NCBI GenBank assembly: GCA_009617715.1
Contig: VTFK01000024.1
Coordinates: 186,001-250,000, forward strand
Direction of reading: 5' to 3'
From: Plectrocnemia conspersa
Lineage: Eukaryota; Arthropoda; Insecta; Trichoptera; Polycentropodidae
DNA length: 64,000 nucleotides
In this document: positions 49,701-63,729 of the stretch, one piece after another
How positions within the stretch are numbered: the stretch's first letter is position 1
Layout of the letters: every line of letters begins with the position of its first letter
Translations under genes and position numbers: made by a program
Notes under the pieces: model-generated
What the model saw: the letters and a program-made list of their open reading frames with translations, nothing else
Databases searched by the model: none
Told to the model about the DNA's origin: nothing

Positions 49701-52700
49701 TATTTCCATTTTATTTATCTTCAACTTAACCTTCGTTTAATTAATTGTTTTATGGTATAGATTAATAAGTAGAATATTATTGCTCATATAGAAACACGTA
49801 AATCAAATTTTTTGATCTCAATGCAATTTTATTGCTGTAGAAGTGCGTTAATTACATCACAATCTTGATTTTAATCACTTAGATTTTCATTTAATTACAA
49901 ACCGGTATGTGGTATAAAAATAACACACCAAACTATTAAATTCTAATGATATCGCCTTAAATTTTTTTCAATATATGTATATTCTTCATAATAATAGAAA
50001 AATTGCCATAGTCATCGTTATTTGCAATGCTACTTGTTAATAATTTACATAACAAAAATCAATATGGTTCAGTGAAATTTTATTTGTGACGTGTTACTGA
50101 AATAAAAATATTTTTTCATTCATACATCTTACGGAAACAATCGATCATAGTTCATGCACATACATATATCTACAAAATATTGTACCTGAAATATTAATAT
50201 ATTTCCTATCAATCATTACCTTGACTTATGCTTCCAAAGTGCAAAATATTTTTACATTAATTAAAAATTGAGTTTAGCTTTATTTATGTACGTATGAAGT
50301 TGATTTCATGATTAGAATGCACAGGAAACGTGCATATGTGTAATAAAATGTTAAATGACGTTACATAAAATGCAACTACAACCGTAAAAACAGCATAATT
50401 GTACATGCTTGTATATAATTATAATAATTTAAAAAAACATGATGGACTAGATATGACAACTTTAAATAAGAGTCTTTGATGTTATTTATAGAACAATATA
50501 ATAATAAGTTCATGCTACATTCAATTCGCTGATAAGATGATATAGTTTATTGAGCAATGACAATAATATATGACCTTTGTGTTCGGTTTATAAGCTATTC
50601 TCTAGTACTTTTGATCTTTATTTAGCAAATAAATATAAATTCGTATACTATATCTATCTATCATTGTCGAAATTAACTTGAAAGCGAGTATGTTTATGGT
50701 TTAGTTTTATTGATCGTTAACTTAAAAATATTCACAGAAAAAAATGTGTAGATCTTCGCTCTCATAACAATTTATCAAGCTGTTTTATAAGTCATGTTTT
50801 GGCTTATAATGTAAAACTAAAAACAAGTGATGGTAATTAATGGTAATCAGGTGCAGTGGGTCAATGAATATGTCAGTTATATATAAAAAAATAAGTATAC
50901 ACTCTTGACATAATTCATTCTCATAAGTGCATTGTCGTAATCCATAGTTTTCAGTAACTGGAAAAAATATTTTAAATAAATAACAACACGAAATATATAA
51001 TTGACTAAATCTTCAATTGGAATTTGTTATAAGAACTGTTGTGAAATGCATTATTTCAAATGTGAATGCCGATTACTTTTGGTTAAGTGTCTTTTTTTAT
51101 AGAATTGCCGTAATTGGAACTAATAAATCTGATCGTTTTGCTCGACTGCTTCGGATAATCACAATGCTCTAAATATTTTCACCAAATTGTTTTGCATTAG
51201 ATTAACCTTGATTGTATTGAAACATTGCTTTATTACTGGCTAATGATATTCAGATCAAAAAATATGAAGTTTTTAATAGAGGAGGAAGAGGATAAATAGT
51301 TATTATGTAATAAAGATAGTAAAACAATTTATTTATCGCATTATAAAACAATTATGCGTTTAAAAATAATTTAATTCAGTAATACAGAATAACATTTATA
51401 GAAAACATATAGACATAAAATTTGCTATTATGGCCAAATTTTCCGTTTGACATTAGCGAAAGCGATATGTTTGAGACTTCACTAATCATATTGTTGGTTT
51501 TCAAATCGTATTATATATTTCTGCAGAGTTCGTAGCAAAATTATAAAGGTTTAGTCAAATAAATTTTTATGCAATCCAAACGAGCTTGTATATTCAGGGT
51601 TGCATTTTTAAAATATAATAAGCCTTCACAAAATCTGATTAAAGCAAATTTAATAGATTAATATATTCTTACATATTTTATATTTTTTTCATAAAAATAA
51701 AAATATATTTTAGATTGTAATATACAATATTTACCTTCTAAAAATACAATTCCAACAAATACATACATGTATGTGTTTATATTATAATTATTAGTCGGCA
51801 AACATTCATGCGTTTCTTGCACAACTCGGATTATCTGCAAAATGCCGAGCGTCTCTTCATCGACTCTCGTAATGTGACGCAACGTCGAAAGTGAATACTT
51901 GCACGGCGAGTTATGGTAATGTCACGGGGCGGCCGGATTACCAATTATCTGGGTCAAACCTCAGATAATCGAGATCGATAACCAGTCAATCATATCGGCG
52001 ATAAAAATTAGCAATTCAATTATAATGCAATTTTAAACTAGATCCTAGTAGATTTTATTGAAATTAAGGTGGGGGATTTTCTTATTTTAATAAATTGTTA
52101 GCATTGTCTCACTGATTTTACTTAAAATATATGTATTAGTATATTTTTTTTATAACTTTATTAAAGGGACAAAAATACTATATAATATTAAATGTTGTTC
52201 AACTTTATACTGAGTAACATAGAACACGTTAATCTTTTTTTAAATAATAATTGTAATTTGTAATTAAAGAAATAATTTGTATATTTTAAATATCTCAATA
52301 ACTATTATAAGAAAATGATTAGTATTATTAATGCAATAAACCATTTTGTTGTGTTCTATGTTTATTTAATTTATGGAAGCCATTTTATGACATTTGATGT
52401 TTGTATTTTTTTACGATCGATAATAACACTTTATTTTATGGCCATACCTATATAATTATTGAAATACTTATTATATTAGCTTTTATATAATATAGCAATG
52501 ACATTTTATTCGTCCATCGAGTGTACTAATAAAATGTCATGGTTATTATTGTATTGGTTCTACTATGTTATATTTGTTTTTGCTTTACTTTGTTTTGTAT
52601 GTGGCAAGACAACTGTAGAAAACTGTATTTATTCCACAGATTAATCTTACAAAAAATGGTTTCGTTTCTTAAAGACTACATATTTCGATAATAAAAAGTC

Positions 52701-55700
52701 GTGAACCCTAGAGGCAAATGTCAAAACACATTCATGTCATAAATGATATGTACTTTTGCCTCCCACATAATAGTGCAGTTAGCATACTCTTCACTTGCTC
52801 ATTTTCTAACCATTTTCGAGCTATACGAATTCATATCAAAGAGCACACGAAACTTACTCTAGTTGATTTTATAACTAATCTCTGACAAAAATGCCAATTG
52901 ATATATATTCTACTTACATTGCGGCCTTCATTCTTTATATCAACATTGACCTCTTCATGTTGACCCCTACATTTAAATGTAGGTATATTATTAGTTATAC
53001 CAGTTTTATGTAATGCATTATATCGCGGTAATTACAATTAGTAATTTTAATGGATACAGGCATAAACAATCACGGTCAATGTTACCGAATACATTACAAT
53101 TTATAATTCGCTCTTGGCTAATCGTACCTCGTATCTAAAATTGTAGAATAGGTAAAATAATGCAGATTCATACACAAGGGCATTAGAACAATAATTACTA
53201 CATGCGCCTAAACAAAACTTAATTTTGTTGCAGCCTTGGTGCAAAAAATAAATAGAAAAACAGCGACGAGCGTGACTTTTGAATTTTGAGTGCTTTGTGC
53301 TCGAAAGGCGCTGTTGATTATCTCTTGATAATTATAGGCTGAAGGGCAAAATGTAATTATATTTTGGATACATCGTTTACCTGTCAAAAGAGTCAATGTA
53401 CAATTCGTTACATAACGCGGTTTACATTATTCAATTTGGCATTGGGTCATTCACATCAATAGTTTTGCGTTGTATCGAAACATAAACACTAAAGTCTAAA
53501 GTAGGTACTCGAGTAGAACAACTATATTTGCGATACGTTGAAGATGGTTTTCATAATATGAATCTCGAATATGGTATTTATTATATGCAGCTATGTCAGG
53601 TACTCTTAATCTTGTACTTTAAATAAATTAGCTGTGCTTATTGTTGCCATAAAAATAATTTTTGGTTTTACATCTCATCCACGATAATCAATGCAACTCT
53701 TAGTTGATAAATGAAACTTTATGGAAAATCTAGGAAAATCTAATCTGTGATAATCGGTCGGAATTAAAATTAAATAATAATCAGTAATTCCGATCTTTCA
53801 AAACAAATTTTAATTTAAAAACACTAGGGTCCATACGGAATTAGCATCCAATTCTTTCAGACATTAGTCATCGAATATAGAACTGGTCTAATTTGCTGAT
53901 TAGTATAACTCTTAATAAAATAGTCTAGGCCCATTTACTCGCTAAGATTATTATTTTGCTATCTCACCCATAAACGTTTGGCTGCGCAGCGTTACTTCAA
54001 CTTTTTATTAAAAATATGTGCTATATAGTTTTTGAACTGCAGATCAGATAAATTTAGCTGGCGGGCCAGATCCGGCCCGCGGGCCGTATGTTATCTAATA
54101 CCAATTTACACTACAAGTTAATCAATAAAAAATATTGATTTATTTGCAAGTATTAATTTAAATAAATACTTTTGGCACAATTTTTCCCATTGGATTCCCA
54201 TTTATATTTATTTCACCTAATTGTTCCACATTAACCAAGCTTTACAATCTTGATTTGAAGTTAATATTACGCCATTTTGTATTGATTTGGCATTACCATT
54301 TATTATGTATAGTGAAAAATCAGTAGATACTATAATTATGCATGAAATTGAAGAAATTCAATTTAGGCAAGATACAAAAAAATTCAATCAATAAACCGTA
54401 AAATGTAATAAAAACAGTTAAAGAAACACATTTTGATGTTTGACATTTTTAATCGAATTGGAGAAACATGATAGAATAGTCTTAACAAATCGAATTGCGA
54501 GCATATCGTTATAAAAAAATCAGTTTACGAAACGAAAGGTAAGTTTTTTTTATTTGTTTCGAAAAGTAAATGCGTGAAATTTAACAAATTAGAATAAGAT
54601 ATTATACGAACAAAAATGCAATTAATAAGCCATTAAACCTAAAATAGTATATTGACGACACACAATGCTCATTCAAATTTAGGTAAACTTAATATCTCTA
54701 TTAAATAATATTTTTTTTAATACTCTCACTAATTTGTAACTCAATAAATAATATAATAGGCATCATTTTTAATTATTGTTTAAATACATGTTCGTAATTT
54801 GATTTCTTATAACCGCTACGCATAGTGTTACCGATGTATAATGATGAAATGTCAAAGTTCAAAATGATTTTATTCAATTATTTTTCATAAATCGCTGACA
54901 TCCTGCACAACGGTCATAACAAATCAAAATGCGAGCATAACATTGTTTACGTTAGAAATTATAGATTACATTTATTAAATACAGTAGAAATTATTGATGT
55001 ATTTAAAAAATATTAAATTTGAATATACGATAAATATAAAATAACTTTTTTATTTTTTATTAATTCAATTAATAAAAGTGTGATAAATGTTGCCATGTAT
55101 AATATTTATTACATTTTAAAATCAATTCAATTATAACAAAAACTTGATAAGATTAGTTACGGATAAACTTCTAAGCTGCAGTTATGTGTACATATATTAC
55201 TAAACGTGCGTTTTACACTTCATTTCATAATGCTTCTGAATCAATTCAGCTGCAAGATTACAAATCAAAATAATTGCTTTGAATATTTGCGTTTAGTAGT
55301 TCATTTAATAATCGGTCATGAATTGCTGCGTTTCCCTATCTAATTGCTATCTATATACGGTGTGCATGTTTTGCTAAATTTTGCACGCATAAACTCTTCT
55401 TGTATACGCTATTATTGCATAATACTCATATGGTTGTTTTCGGACCTCAGCTTTCTCTCTCTTTGACCCACAAAATGGTATTGGTTAGCCTTTAACATAG
55501 CTCTCAGAACGGAAGAACGTTCCAAAGCAGTGCCATCGAAGTTTATGGTACGAGTTACGTAAACTTTTTGCGTGGTAGTTAGTGAACAACCGGACTGTAG
55601 TACGAAATCGAATTATTAATGTGTGCTCAGCTACAGCACTTTTGAACCTAATATTATTAATAAAAAGTAACAACAGGAAAGAGTTATGGCTCACTCGCCA

Positions 55701-58700
55701 CTTGCGCTGACGAAAATATATAGAAATTTATTATAATTCATGTATATAATAAAATATATTAAGTACTTTTATTTTATTTTAAGTAATATAAATTGTGATT
55801 CGGTTTTTATTTTATAATAATAGCAATAATGTTTAGGGCTTTGTGGCTGAAAAGGTGTGACTGCAGTCAGAAATAGACACCGGCAATCTGTTAAAAAAGT
55901 ATTGTTATATTACATATACCAAAGCGAAATATTGTATACTCTTTGTTCCGAGCGCTGGTGGATAAGCTGGCGGAGGAATGATTATGTCCTCCAGGTTGCA
56001 CTCTGAGGTCTCTTGTCGCTTGTCTCGATTCGCAGGACTGTTTCTGGGCCGTCTCTGATGCGTCTGGAGCATCTCTTCGCAGAAGCGTCGTTTCCCTGAT
56101 TCGTCTCGTCGCCATCTGGGTGATTAATCTCGTCGCCGTCTCCCTGCCGTCTGTCATGTTTCTTCTAAAGTCATATCTTTTGTACCGCTGATTCAGAACG
56201 TCTCCAGCGAATCACCACAATGCAGAGATTTAATTGTTGCGCTTGTATATTTGATCAATGAAATATGTCCACGCATTGAAAGAGTGAAATTTGCTAGATG
56301 CATATATTCCGAAGGTCAAATAATGCAGAAATATTTTTTTTGTCACTCGATGGCGTATTGTTTGTACAAACCATAATACACAAAAGCATGTAGATTTTCT
56401 GTATTTACGAGAGTAATAGTGACGTGATAAATGAACGTGCTTTGACACATTTTTATACATTCCTTTATGTCCAAAAGGATTGTTTTTTCCATGGTGGTTT
56501 GTTGTGTTTCAGACTATTGTGTTAATCTTATTGCGGGTTACCCTTTGCTTAAATTACCCAAATTTCAAGTTATATTCTATTATTTAATCTTATAAGTGTC
56601 GTTTAGTTAACCTTGGCATTAACTTCGAGAGTGAATGGAGACCACCCATAAATTATAAAATAGAGAATACGTAATAATTCTTTAAATTTTAATTTCCCGT
56701 CTCTCGTTTTTCGATTTTCGGTATTAGGGTTGTAATCTAGGCCGAAGGCTTTATTTTATCTCTGAAATATTTCAGCATTCAAATTTCTCGCACTAAATTC
56801 AAAACAGTTTGCAACGCAAGAGCGTGTTTTGGAGAGAAAAAACTAGACTTTGCAAGAATATAAGAACAAGAGCTCTATCTTAGAGTAAATCACCTTACTT
56901 TAGTGGACGATACTTATAGTACCGCATGTTAACAATACGATACATGTATAATAAAAAAAAACGTGTTAAAATATTCAAGAATGGATTATATTAAATTTAT
57001 CTCACGACTTTTCGTATGAAGTTAAAGTTAGTATATTTAAAAACTTCAACAAGGTTACAGAGTATGTAATGAATTTAATTAATTAACTTCTCTGCAATTA
57101 CTAACCATCAAATTATATTAATCTAAAAAAATGTTTAATATTTTTTTAACATAGATTATCTCATATGCGCACTTTAATCAGTCAATTAAAAAAACCAAAC
57201 AAAAAGTTAAATTCATAATACTTGAATACTTATTGACTTTTATTTATTTTTAGATCAAGTTTTTTGCTCCTAAAAATACGTACTATATCTTCACATATTC
57301 GCGATGCTTTTATTTTGATCTTAATATAACTATAGTATTTTTTGCAATGATATTTTTGCTATTAAAATACTATAATTTGGGCCATGCACAAAGTATTTTA
57401 TAATCAACTTTGTTCCTGTTCTTATGAAATTTAAGTTCTCCAGTCACGAGATATTTCAACATGAAGTTTGTAATTTTGAATAATGCTTCAATTTAATCAA
57501 CATATAACACTATAATGGCACCTAAGGTACAATTCGTGTTTTAGGAACACCTATTATTAAACATACATCAGATTCGTTCAAAGCTGCGTGCGTAGGTCCG
57601 TTATTTTGAAATATTCTATATGATCTCTAAAAGCAAATTAACTATTAGTTACAGAGTTTCAAAATCACTTTATATTTTATTAGAGATTTTTTATAATGCA
57701 TTGCATCACGACAAGATCGGATTTCCACCTACATACATACACAAAAGCCCTGATTTGGTCAATTGAGTAATATAAAAAAAACGACAATAGATGACCTTAA
57801 GATTAGCTATAAGTATTGTATGCAGCAACAAAGGTGCCCCATTTTAATTGATAGTAAATAATTTCGAATCGGATTACAAAGTTATATTGTTATACAAAAA
57901 AACTCTAGTATGATTGCCAAATGTTCTATAAATAATATACAGATATAGATATAAAAGTTTAAAAAAATACTATAAAACATGTTATGATTAACTTGTCACT
58001 GCCATATTATTTAATATTCATGCCAATCAATTATATACATTATTAAAAGCTTTATCTATCATTTCCTTATATATTATACATATGTGTATAATATTATTTA
58101 ATTGTAATTCATCTCAAATAAATTATTTAATAAGCTTTACCGTCGAACCGTCTATTATATATAACCTTCGATTATATAATTACTAAAACCTTCACATTAA
58201 AATTAAGACTAACAATAAATTAGTACCAAATGATGTTAATATATCGTTAAGCACAAAAAGCTCAAATCTATAATTTTATGTTTATGAATAATATATATAA
58301 ATAAATAAAAAATATTTATTAACTGCGTTGTGTTGGTAAATCATATGTTAAAAACATATGTTCTATGTAGGAATTATAAAATTTATTTACTTATTATTTA
58401 GATGATTGAAACTACGTATGTGCCAAGTTTCCCAATTTGGCGGTGATTATATAACGTTAAAATTTTGCCATCCACTTGAAATATTTGTATAATTTCTTGG
58501 AATTCCAGTACTTGAGCTTTAACGACAAAAACACTCGAACGCCATATTGTGACATTTAATGATTTTCTAATGAAACCATATGCGAAGTGAACAATTTATT
58601 AAATTGCTTTCGAATCCCATTAGATTTAATTTCATTCCCGTTAACTTCATAAATGTTAAATTGCAATAGATAAATAATAAAAATTGTATTATAAATAATT

Positions 58701-61700
58701 ACTGCGAATAAAAACTATTTTTATGATTTATTATCACATTATAGTCCATTTGATTCACACGTCTTATTAAATATAAATAAAGTCGCTACTTTAACTATTT
58801 ATAATTGGAGCGGCGTATTTTTAAAAGCTCTTATTTTCGTCGATGGATTTTTATGAAACTCTCAAGAAGTAAATCGTCATAATCTTTCGACTTGACTTTG
58901 AATGAATGACTGGATTATCTAGGTTTAAATATTAAAGCTATCAATTCATCAATTATAAAAAAAAACATACATTCCCTAAATATACATATATATATATATA
59001 TGTATGCACATACATATATTAATTTAAAAATGTAATAATTGAATTTTGTATCAGTTATACAAAATATTTTATTTTTAATGACACACGTTTCATTATTATC
59101 ACACAGTTTTTATTATAATGAATATTCGTAACGAATCGTTAAATGACCAACGTATAGCAATTTATTTATTTAATTAATTATTTTTAACGTAATTAATTTC
59201 CAATATATTAAAAATGAAGTTAAAATAATTAAAATTCTTAACTGTGTGAAAGTAATACAAAATCGCTATTTTTCAAAAAAATACTTTAATTGTAACAAAT
59301 ATATTATATGTGTGTTTTTAGTATATATTATAATACACCATTTGAGCAATCTAAATATATTTGCATAGTTCAACTATAAGACCCTGCTTGAAACATACCC
59401 CAAATTCTTTCTTAAATATATGTGTATTGTACTGCATAGTATCCGTTTTAATATTTTCTTATTTGGATTATTATCAAGAAACGAAAAACAAGCTCTAAAT
59501 ACCTATCTCTCACCTTGCCGACCGAGCAGAAATAAATACTCACGGGGCTAAATTGTGTGTTAAGAAATGAAAATGTGTCGTAAAGAAAAGACACGTCAAG
59601 TGAAATGATACGGATTAGTTACCGCGATGAACGTAGGTATGTTAGTTTATATTTGAAACACTAAACATTTCTTGATACGCGAATAAGCGTGAATAAATTA
59701 TAGCATTCTTGACAATTGCGTTGATGTAATAATAACCTGTGGCTTCGGCGAAACTAAAATATTAAAATTCTAGAATATATTTTTTTCTTGAACAAGAATA
59801 AACTCCTGTAAGCACACCTTCAATTTAATAAAACTGCAAAAACTTATTACATGAACAGCATTTCTTTTAGCATTTAATTTAAGCCTCTTATTGCTCGATT
59901 TGAAAGACCCGGGTTTGAATCCCATAATGTCGAAATAACGTAGTCCGTAAAGTCTAGACTGATAAGTCACAGGTTTTAGGTTCGAGCCCCGAATTTTTCG
60001 ACTTGAATTTTCGAAGATTTGAATTTATAAAAATGCGCTAATATTAAAAACCGACACAGCTGCAAAATTACATCTATTGATTGTAAATTATAATTCACAT
60101 TATACTTAATTTTATAGGTGTCACGAATCCTCAAACTTTTATTCTGATCGTTTATACCTACTTGTAGGTATTTATTATGTCTGATTGATTGGTATGTAAT
60201 AAAGAACGGCTGAAAAAATAGAAACCCTAGTATTTTCAATTATTATTGTGTCTGGGAGATTAACTATATTAGTGATAATTATATAATTATAATTTTGGTC
60301 GATCATTATAAATTAGGTTTTCCTAGATTTTTCTAATCTCACAGAAATATCATGATAAATAACTAAAATAAAATTGATTTAGGTCATGCCTAGTGACATT
60401 TATTGAATGAAGTCTTTTGTAATAGCTTATAATTAATAAAACACAATACATGTCACTGATTTTCATACTCTGATGTCTCACTACTTACTTAGTAGTTGTT
60501 AATTGGGTTTCACCCTTTGTAACGCATTGGGTTAAAATAAATAATAACGTACGTACCCTATTTATAAATACCAGTTCTTTTACCTCTGAGAGTTCTTTAA
60601 GGGTTTAACCCTTTTTTTTGATATCCATTATTAACAAACAAGAAATTTGTTATGGTTTCTTTCTCTATATAGGGTGACTAAATATCTTTATGGAGAAAGG
60701 CTTCCGTTAATCGTCTGCTCTCTAGTGTCAGAAAATGCTATAATGTCATTTCCCGATCTAATTCATCAATAGAAAATAATCTTAGTAGGAAAGTTTTGAT
60801 TGGATAAGCATTCACTAAATATCTCGGAATCAGTCTTAAAAGCAAGTAAAGATTCTCTCTACACGTAAATGACGTCTGCCAAAAAAATTCCAAGAGGCGC
60901 GTTTGATGACCTGTCAGTTATTCGTGTTTTTATTTTTTTATTTTTTTAAACTACGTATTATTTTTGAGCATCCTTAATTTTAATAAATAAAATATTCATA
61001 TTCATTGCCGGCAGTCTTTAGTGGACCAGCAACACGGTTTTAATGCTTCTCGAAAAAAGTATCAAAGAGTCTCTCGATATAGTCTATTACTTCCTCTTCC
61101 AATTTTTACACACAATAATTCGCGCGCGCTAGAGTCGCGTCACAAGAAGAAAGTCGTATACGTTGCAAAAAAATATGATTGTGTTGTTTTTGTTTCTACT
61201 TGTGCTGCAATAACGGTTATTATCGGAAAACTGCAGCGTATTGGCATACTATGGCGAATTTAGCAGAGGTTGATAACAACACACGTACGATTTATTATTT
61301 AAAAATGCAATTAAAAACATGAATATTTTTTTTTTGTTTATATAGTGATACAAATTACATAGATATAAAATATATACATTTACATACATAGCTAATATAT
61401 TTACAGAAAATTTAAATAGAAAATATACATATTTTAAAATATAATTAATTACATTTAAAAAATAAAAAGTCATAATAAAATCAGTTGGAAGTAAAAATAC
61501 TAATTTTTTAAGTCATATATTTTTTTAAATTTAAAAAAAAATATTAAACGAACAATTGAAGCGTTCTGGCCGAGAGAAGTAACTTCGATTTGTGGAGGAC
61601 GTTTGTACAGCGAACAGTACAAAGTGACCCTTATGATATCGTTCTGGAAGGTGTCAGTGTTTGTCCTTCAGCAGGTGTCTTGGAGGTGATTGATCATACA

Positions 61701-63729
61701 GGATCGATGCGTAAGTCCGAAGTCATATTTTATAAAAGCGGAATTATATCTTAAAATAAATAAAAAAAAAAATTTTTGTTTTATTAATAAGAAAATAATC
61801 CAAACATATTATTATACCATAATGTCAAACAAACCTTATTTAGGAATTTTTCTTTGGTTTCGTTCCAACAAGACTATCATTTTATAATGATGTAGAAGAA
61901 AATTGGTAGTTCATTTTCAATTTTAAAAGAGTCACTATGAAAAATTGTGGGAGTACCGAATACATTAAAAATTCGTACTGCAATAACGAGAAGCGTTACA
62001 TTCACGTAAAAATATTTGTTGTCTCGCTTGCTCTTGTTGAAACGGCAAAGCTCATTTAAAGGTTTTTCGTCTGTGTCACATCCGGGTATAAAAATAAATA
62101 TTTCGGCCCATTTCGCACAAAATAAAAAAATAAAAATATATAATATATGCAACAGTAAATAGTAACTGGTTGTCAACTAGGAGTTGTATAATTGTATTAG
62201 TTCAGCGTGCGTGTGTTTTGGATAAAAAGTGAAAGCTGTGACGTTCAACACCCACTTTTAAAAATTATTTGACAAAGTCTGTCATGCACATCTTCACTTC
62301 TTCAAATTTTCCAATTTTGGCATGAATTAGGTAATTTCGGTTATATGAACGGTCTTGTTCGGTTGCTTGAAGTTGTATTACATAATGTAGACATCCATTG
62401 CCAAAAATATATTAAAATATTTAACTGAACTTCATAAAGTATGTATTATTTCACACGCGACTAACTGTTGAAGAGTTCCACAAGTATTTGTGTGTTTTTA
62501 ATATTAAAAATGTACATACCTTCTTAGTTTTAAGGCGTTAGATTAAATATTTATCTTAACATAAAAAAATTAATATGTTTACACATCAGGAAATGTATAG
62601 TCAATCTTTTCTACATTTTGATTATTTCAATGGCAAATTATTGTAGAACTATCAAAAAACTTCAGCCTCGTCATTGATCTCTAAAACCTTCATAGTACGT
62701 CGTTTCACAAAAAAAACTCCTCTTATTTATACTACGTAAGGTTATTTAAGTTCAAGAAAACGTATTCTATATTTGTTTAGTTATTGTTATATGCTGCGTT
62801 AATTATCATTATTATATTACTAAAAATGTGGTGTTTTTAAAGTAAATAAAAGTCTCAAATAAAAATCAGTTTAAATGTTGATATCTCATGAACTAATAGT
62901 TAATTATTTAGTTGTGCTTATAAAATGTGATTAGCATTGCTATGATTTGTTTTTATAAATTAAACTTAGATGATTGTCTAGAAACTTTATTTTGTGTTAA
63001 TATTTTTATAATAGCAAAATCAATTTATAATAAATTAGCATTTACATGATTTTTTCGTGATAAGAAATCTTTTAAGTTAACTTGATTGTTACTTTTCTAT
63101 GACAATAGTAATATTGTTATTAATACATTTGCATGAGTATTTAACGCTGTTTAGATAAAGTATATTTACATAAGCATACCATATTTATGCATTTTGAGTG
63201 ATTCTGAAGTAATATACTTTAAAATATTAAGCAAAATGCCAAACACTAGATTTGAGTTTATTCTCAAATATTTTATGGGTCAATGTTGACCAAGCGTTTT
63301 AAAAAGTAAGGTCGGATGATTTTTACTACTGAGAGCATAAGAGGTATAAATAATAATTGATACAGATTATATATGATATCAGTATTTATATTAATAAAAA
63401 AAATAACTAATTTTCTCATTAAGTTCAAAATTAATATTTTTACATCAGAGATTTTCAAACGATTTTACAGCAATTTTTTTAAAAATAATGTTAAAATTAA
63501 ATATTAAAAATACATTTTTAGTTTGCATATGCATCATGTGTTTTTTAAATTGTTGCTTTTCTCTCAATTTAATCAAAATATTTAATATAATTGTATTTTT
63601 TTTCAGTTGTAACAGGTTCAACGGATGGAATAGGAAAATATTACGCTAGTGAATTGGCCAAACAAGGACTAAACATCGTATTGATAAGTAGAAATGAAGA
63701 TAAGCTAAAGAAGGTAGCTTCCGAAATAG
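46790..63729 (+). CDS. HSD17B12/HSDL1-type short-chain dehydrogenase, first two coding exons
   Basis: Exon 1 is 46790-46958 and exon 2 is 63607-63729, joined in phase across a 16,648-bp intron. The gene then continues past the right edge. The N-terminus has a strong membrane anchor (residues 1-20), then [18 protein letters not shown]. The TGSTDGIG is the NAD(P)-binding TGxxxGxG loop, followed by [20 protein letters not shown]. This is the signature of ER-anchored very-long-chain 3-oxoacyl-CoA reductases (HSD17B12) and the related HSDL1. The catalytic Ser-Tyr-Lys region is outside the window, so I cannot decide which it is, or whether it is active. Spacing between anchor and GSWAVVTG fits both. 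Confidence 0.88.
47677..48099. repeat. Three copies of a CCGCCAT...ATGGCGG repeat in the dehydrogenase intron
   Basis: Near-palindromic units occur at 47677-47701 (CCGCCAT-ATGGCGG), about 47839-47862 and 48075-48099. Each is followed by similar text (aactta, atttaca, tttttaa, atttca-gac). They are imperfect tandem copies about 160-240 bp apart. Confidence 0.6.
49258..49400 (-). mobile_element. tRNA-like SINE family, internally deleted copy
   Basis: AATCTAGGAAAACCTAATCT and GTGATAATCGACCAGAATTA match the tail of the family. GATTCAAACCTAGGTCTTTC near 49374 matches the B-box head. The body between them is missing. Confidence 0.5.
51780..51990. other. GC-richer block in the dehydrogenase intron
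   Basis: This stands out from the AT-rich intron. It includes CACGGGGCGGCCGGATTACC and CAGATAATCGAGATCGATAA. No convincing exon was found, so it may be regulatory. Confidence 0.3.
52498..52540. repeat. Inverted repeat
   Basis: ATGACATTTTATT and its exact complement AATAAAATGTCAT are separated by 17 nt. Confidence 0.7.
53723..53900 (-). mobile_element. tRNA-like SINE family, internally deleted copy
   Basis: AAAATCTAATCTGTGATAAT, ACACTAGGGTCCATA and a head-like TCTTTCAGACATTAGTCATC occur in the same order as copy 1, but most of the body is lost. Confidence 0.55.
54057..54092. mobile_element. hAT-like terminal fragment
   Basis: GGCCAGATCCGGCCCGCGGG and GCCGTATG follow each other. They contain a perfect 14-bp palindrome at 54073-54086. 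The GCCAGATCCGGCCCGCGGGCC-type text is common near hAT ends. Confidence 0.45.
55935..56170. other. Unexplained GC-rich block in the dehydrogenase intron
   Basis: About 230 bp of markedly higher GC is open on the minus strand for 88 codons (56157-55891), rich in Arg, Thr and Ser. The residues match nothing I know. It may be a retroelement LTR or leader fragment, or an exon of an unrelated transcript. Confidence 0.3.
59885..60348 (+). mobile_element. tRNA-like SINE family, full copy in plus orientation
   Basis: The head has GGGTTTGAATCCC (59912-59924), AACGTAGTCCGTAAA and TTAGGTTCGAGCCCC, that is two B-box-like motifs around an A-box-like one. The body has AAAATGCGCTAATATTAAAA, ACATCTATTGATTGTAAATT and CTACTTGTAGGTATTTATTA. 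The tail has AAACCCTAGTATTTTCAA and AGGTTTTCCTAGATTTTTCT. It matches copy 1 from end to end. Confidence 0.6.
60349..63606. other. AT-rich intron sequence before exon 2 of the dehydrogenase
   Basis: Short ORFs are present but none carries a recognisable domain. The acceptor TTTTTTTCAG precedes 63607. Confidence 0.5.

Noticed and set aside
55485..55694. 69-codon minus-strand ORF, possible transposase exon
   Set aside because: No conserved catalytic or zinc-binding motif could be identified.
60600..60900. Possible exon of the dehydrogenase within the large intron
   Set aside because: The exon 1 to exon 2 join is in phase and restores the conserved [14 protein letters not shown], so no intermediate exon is needed.
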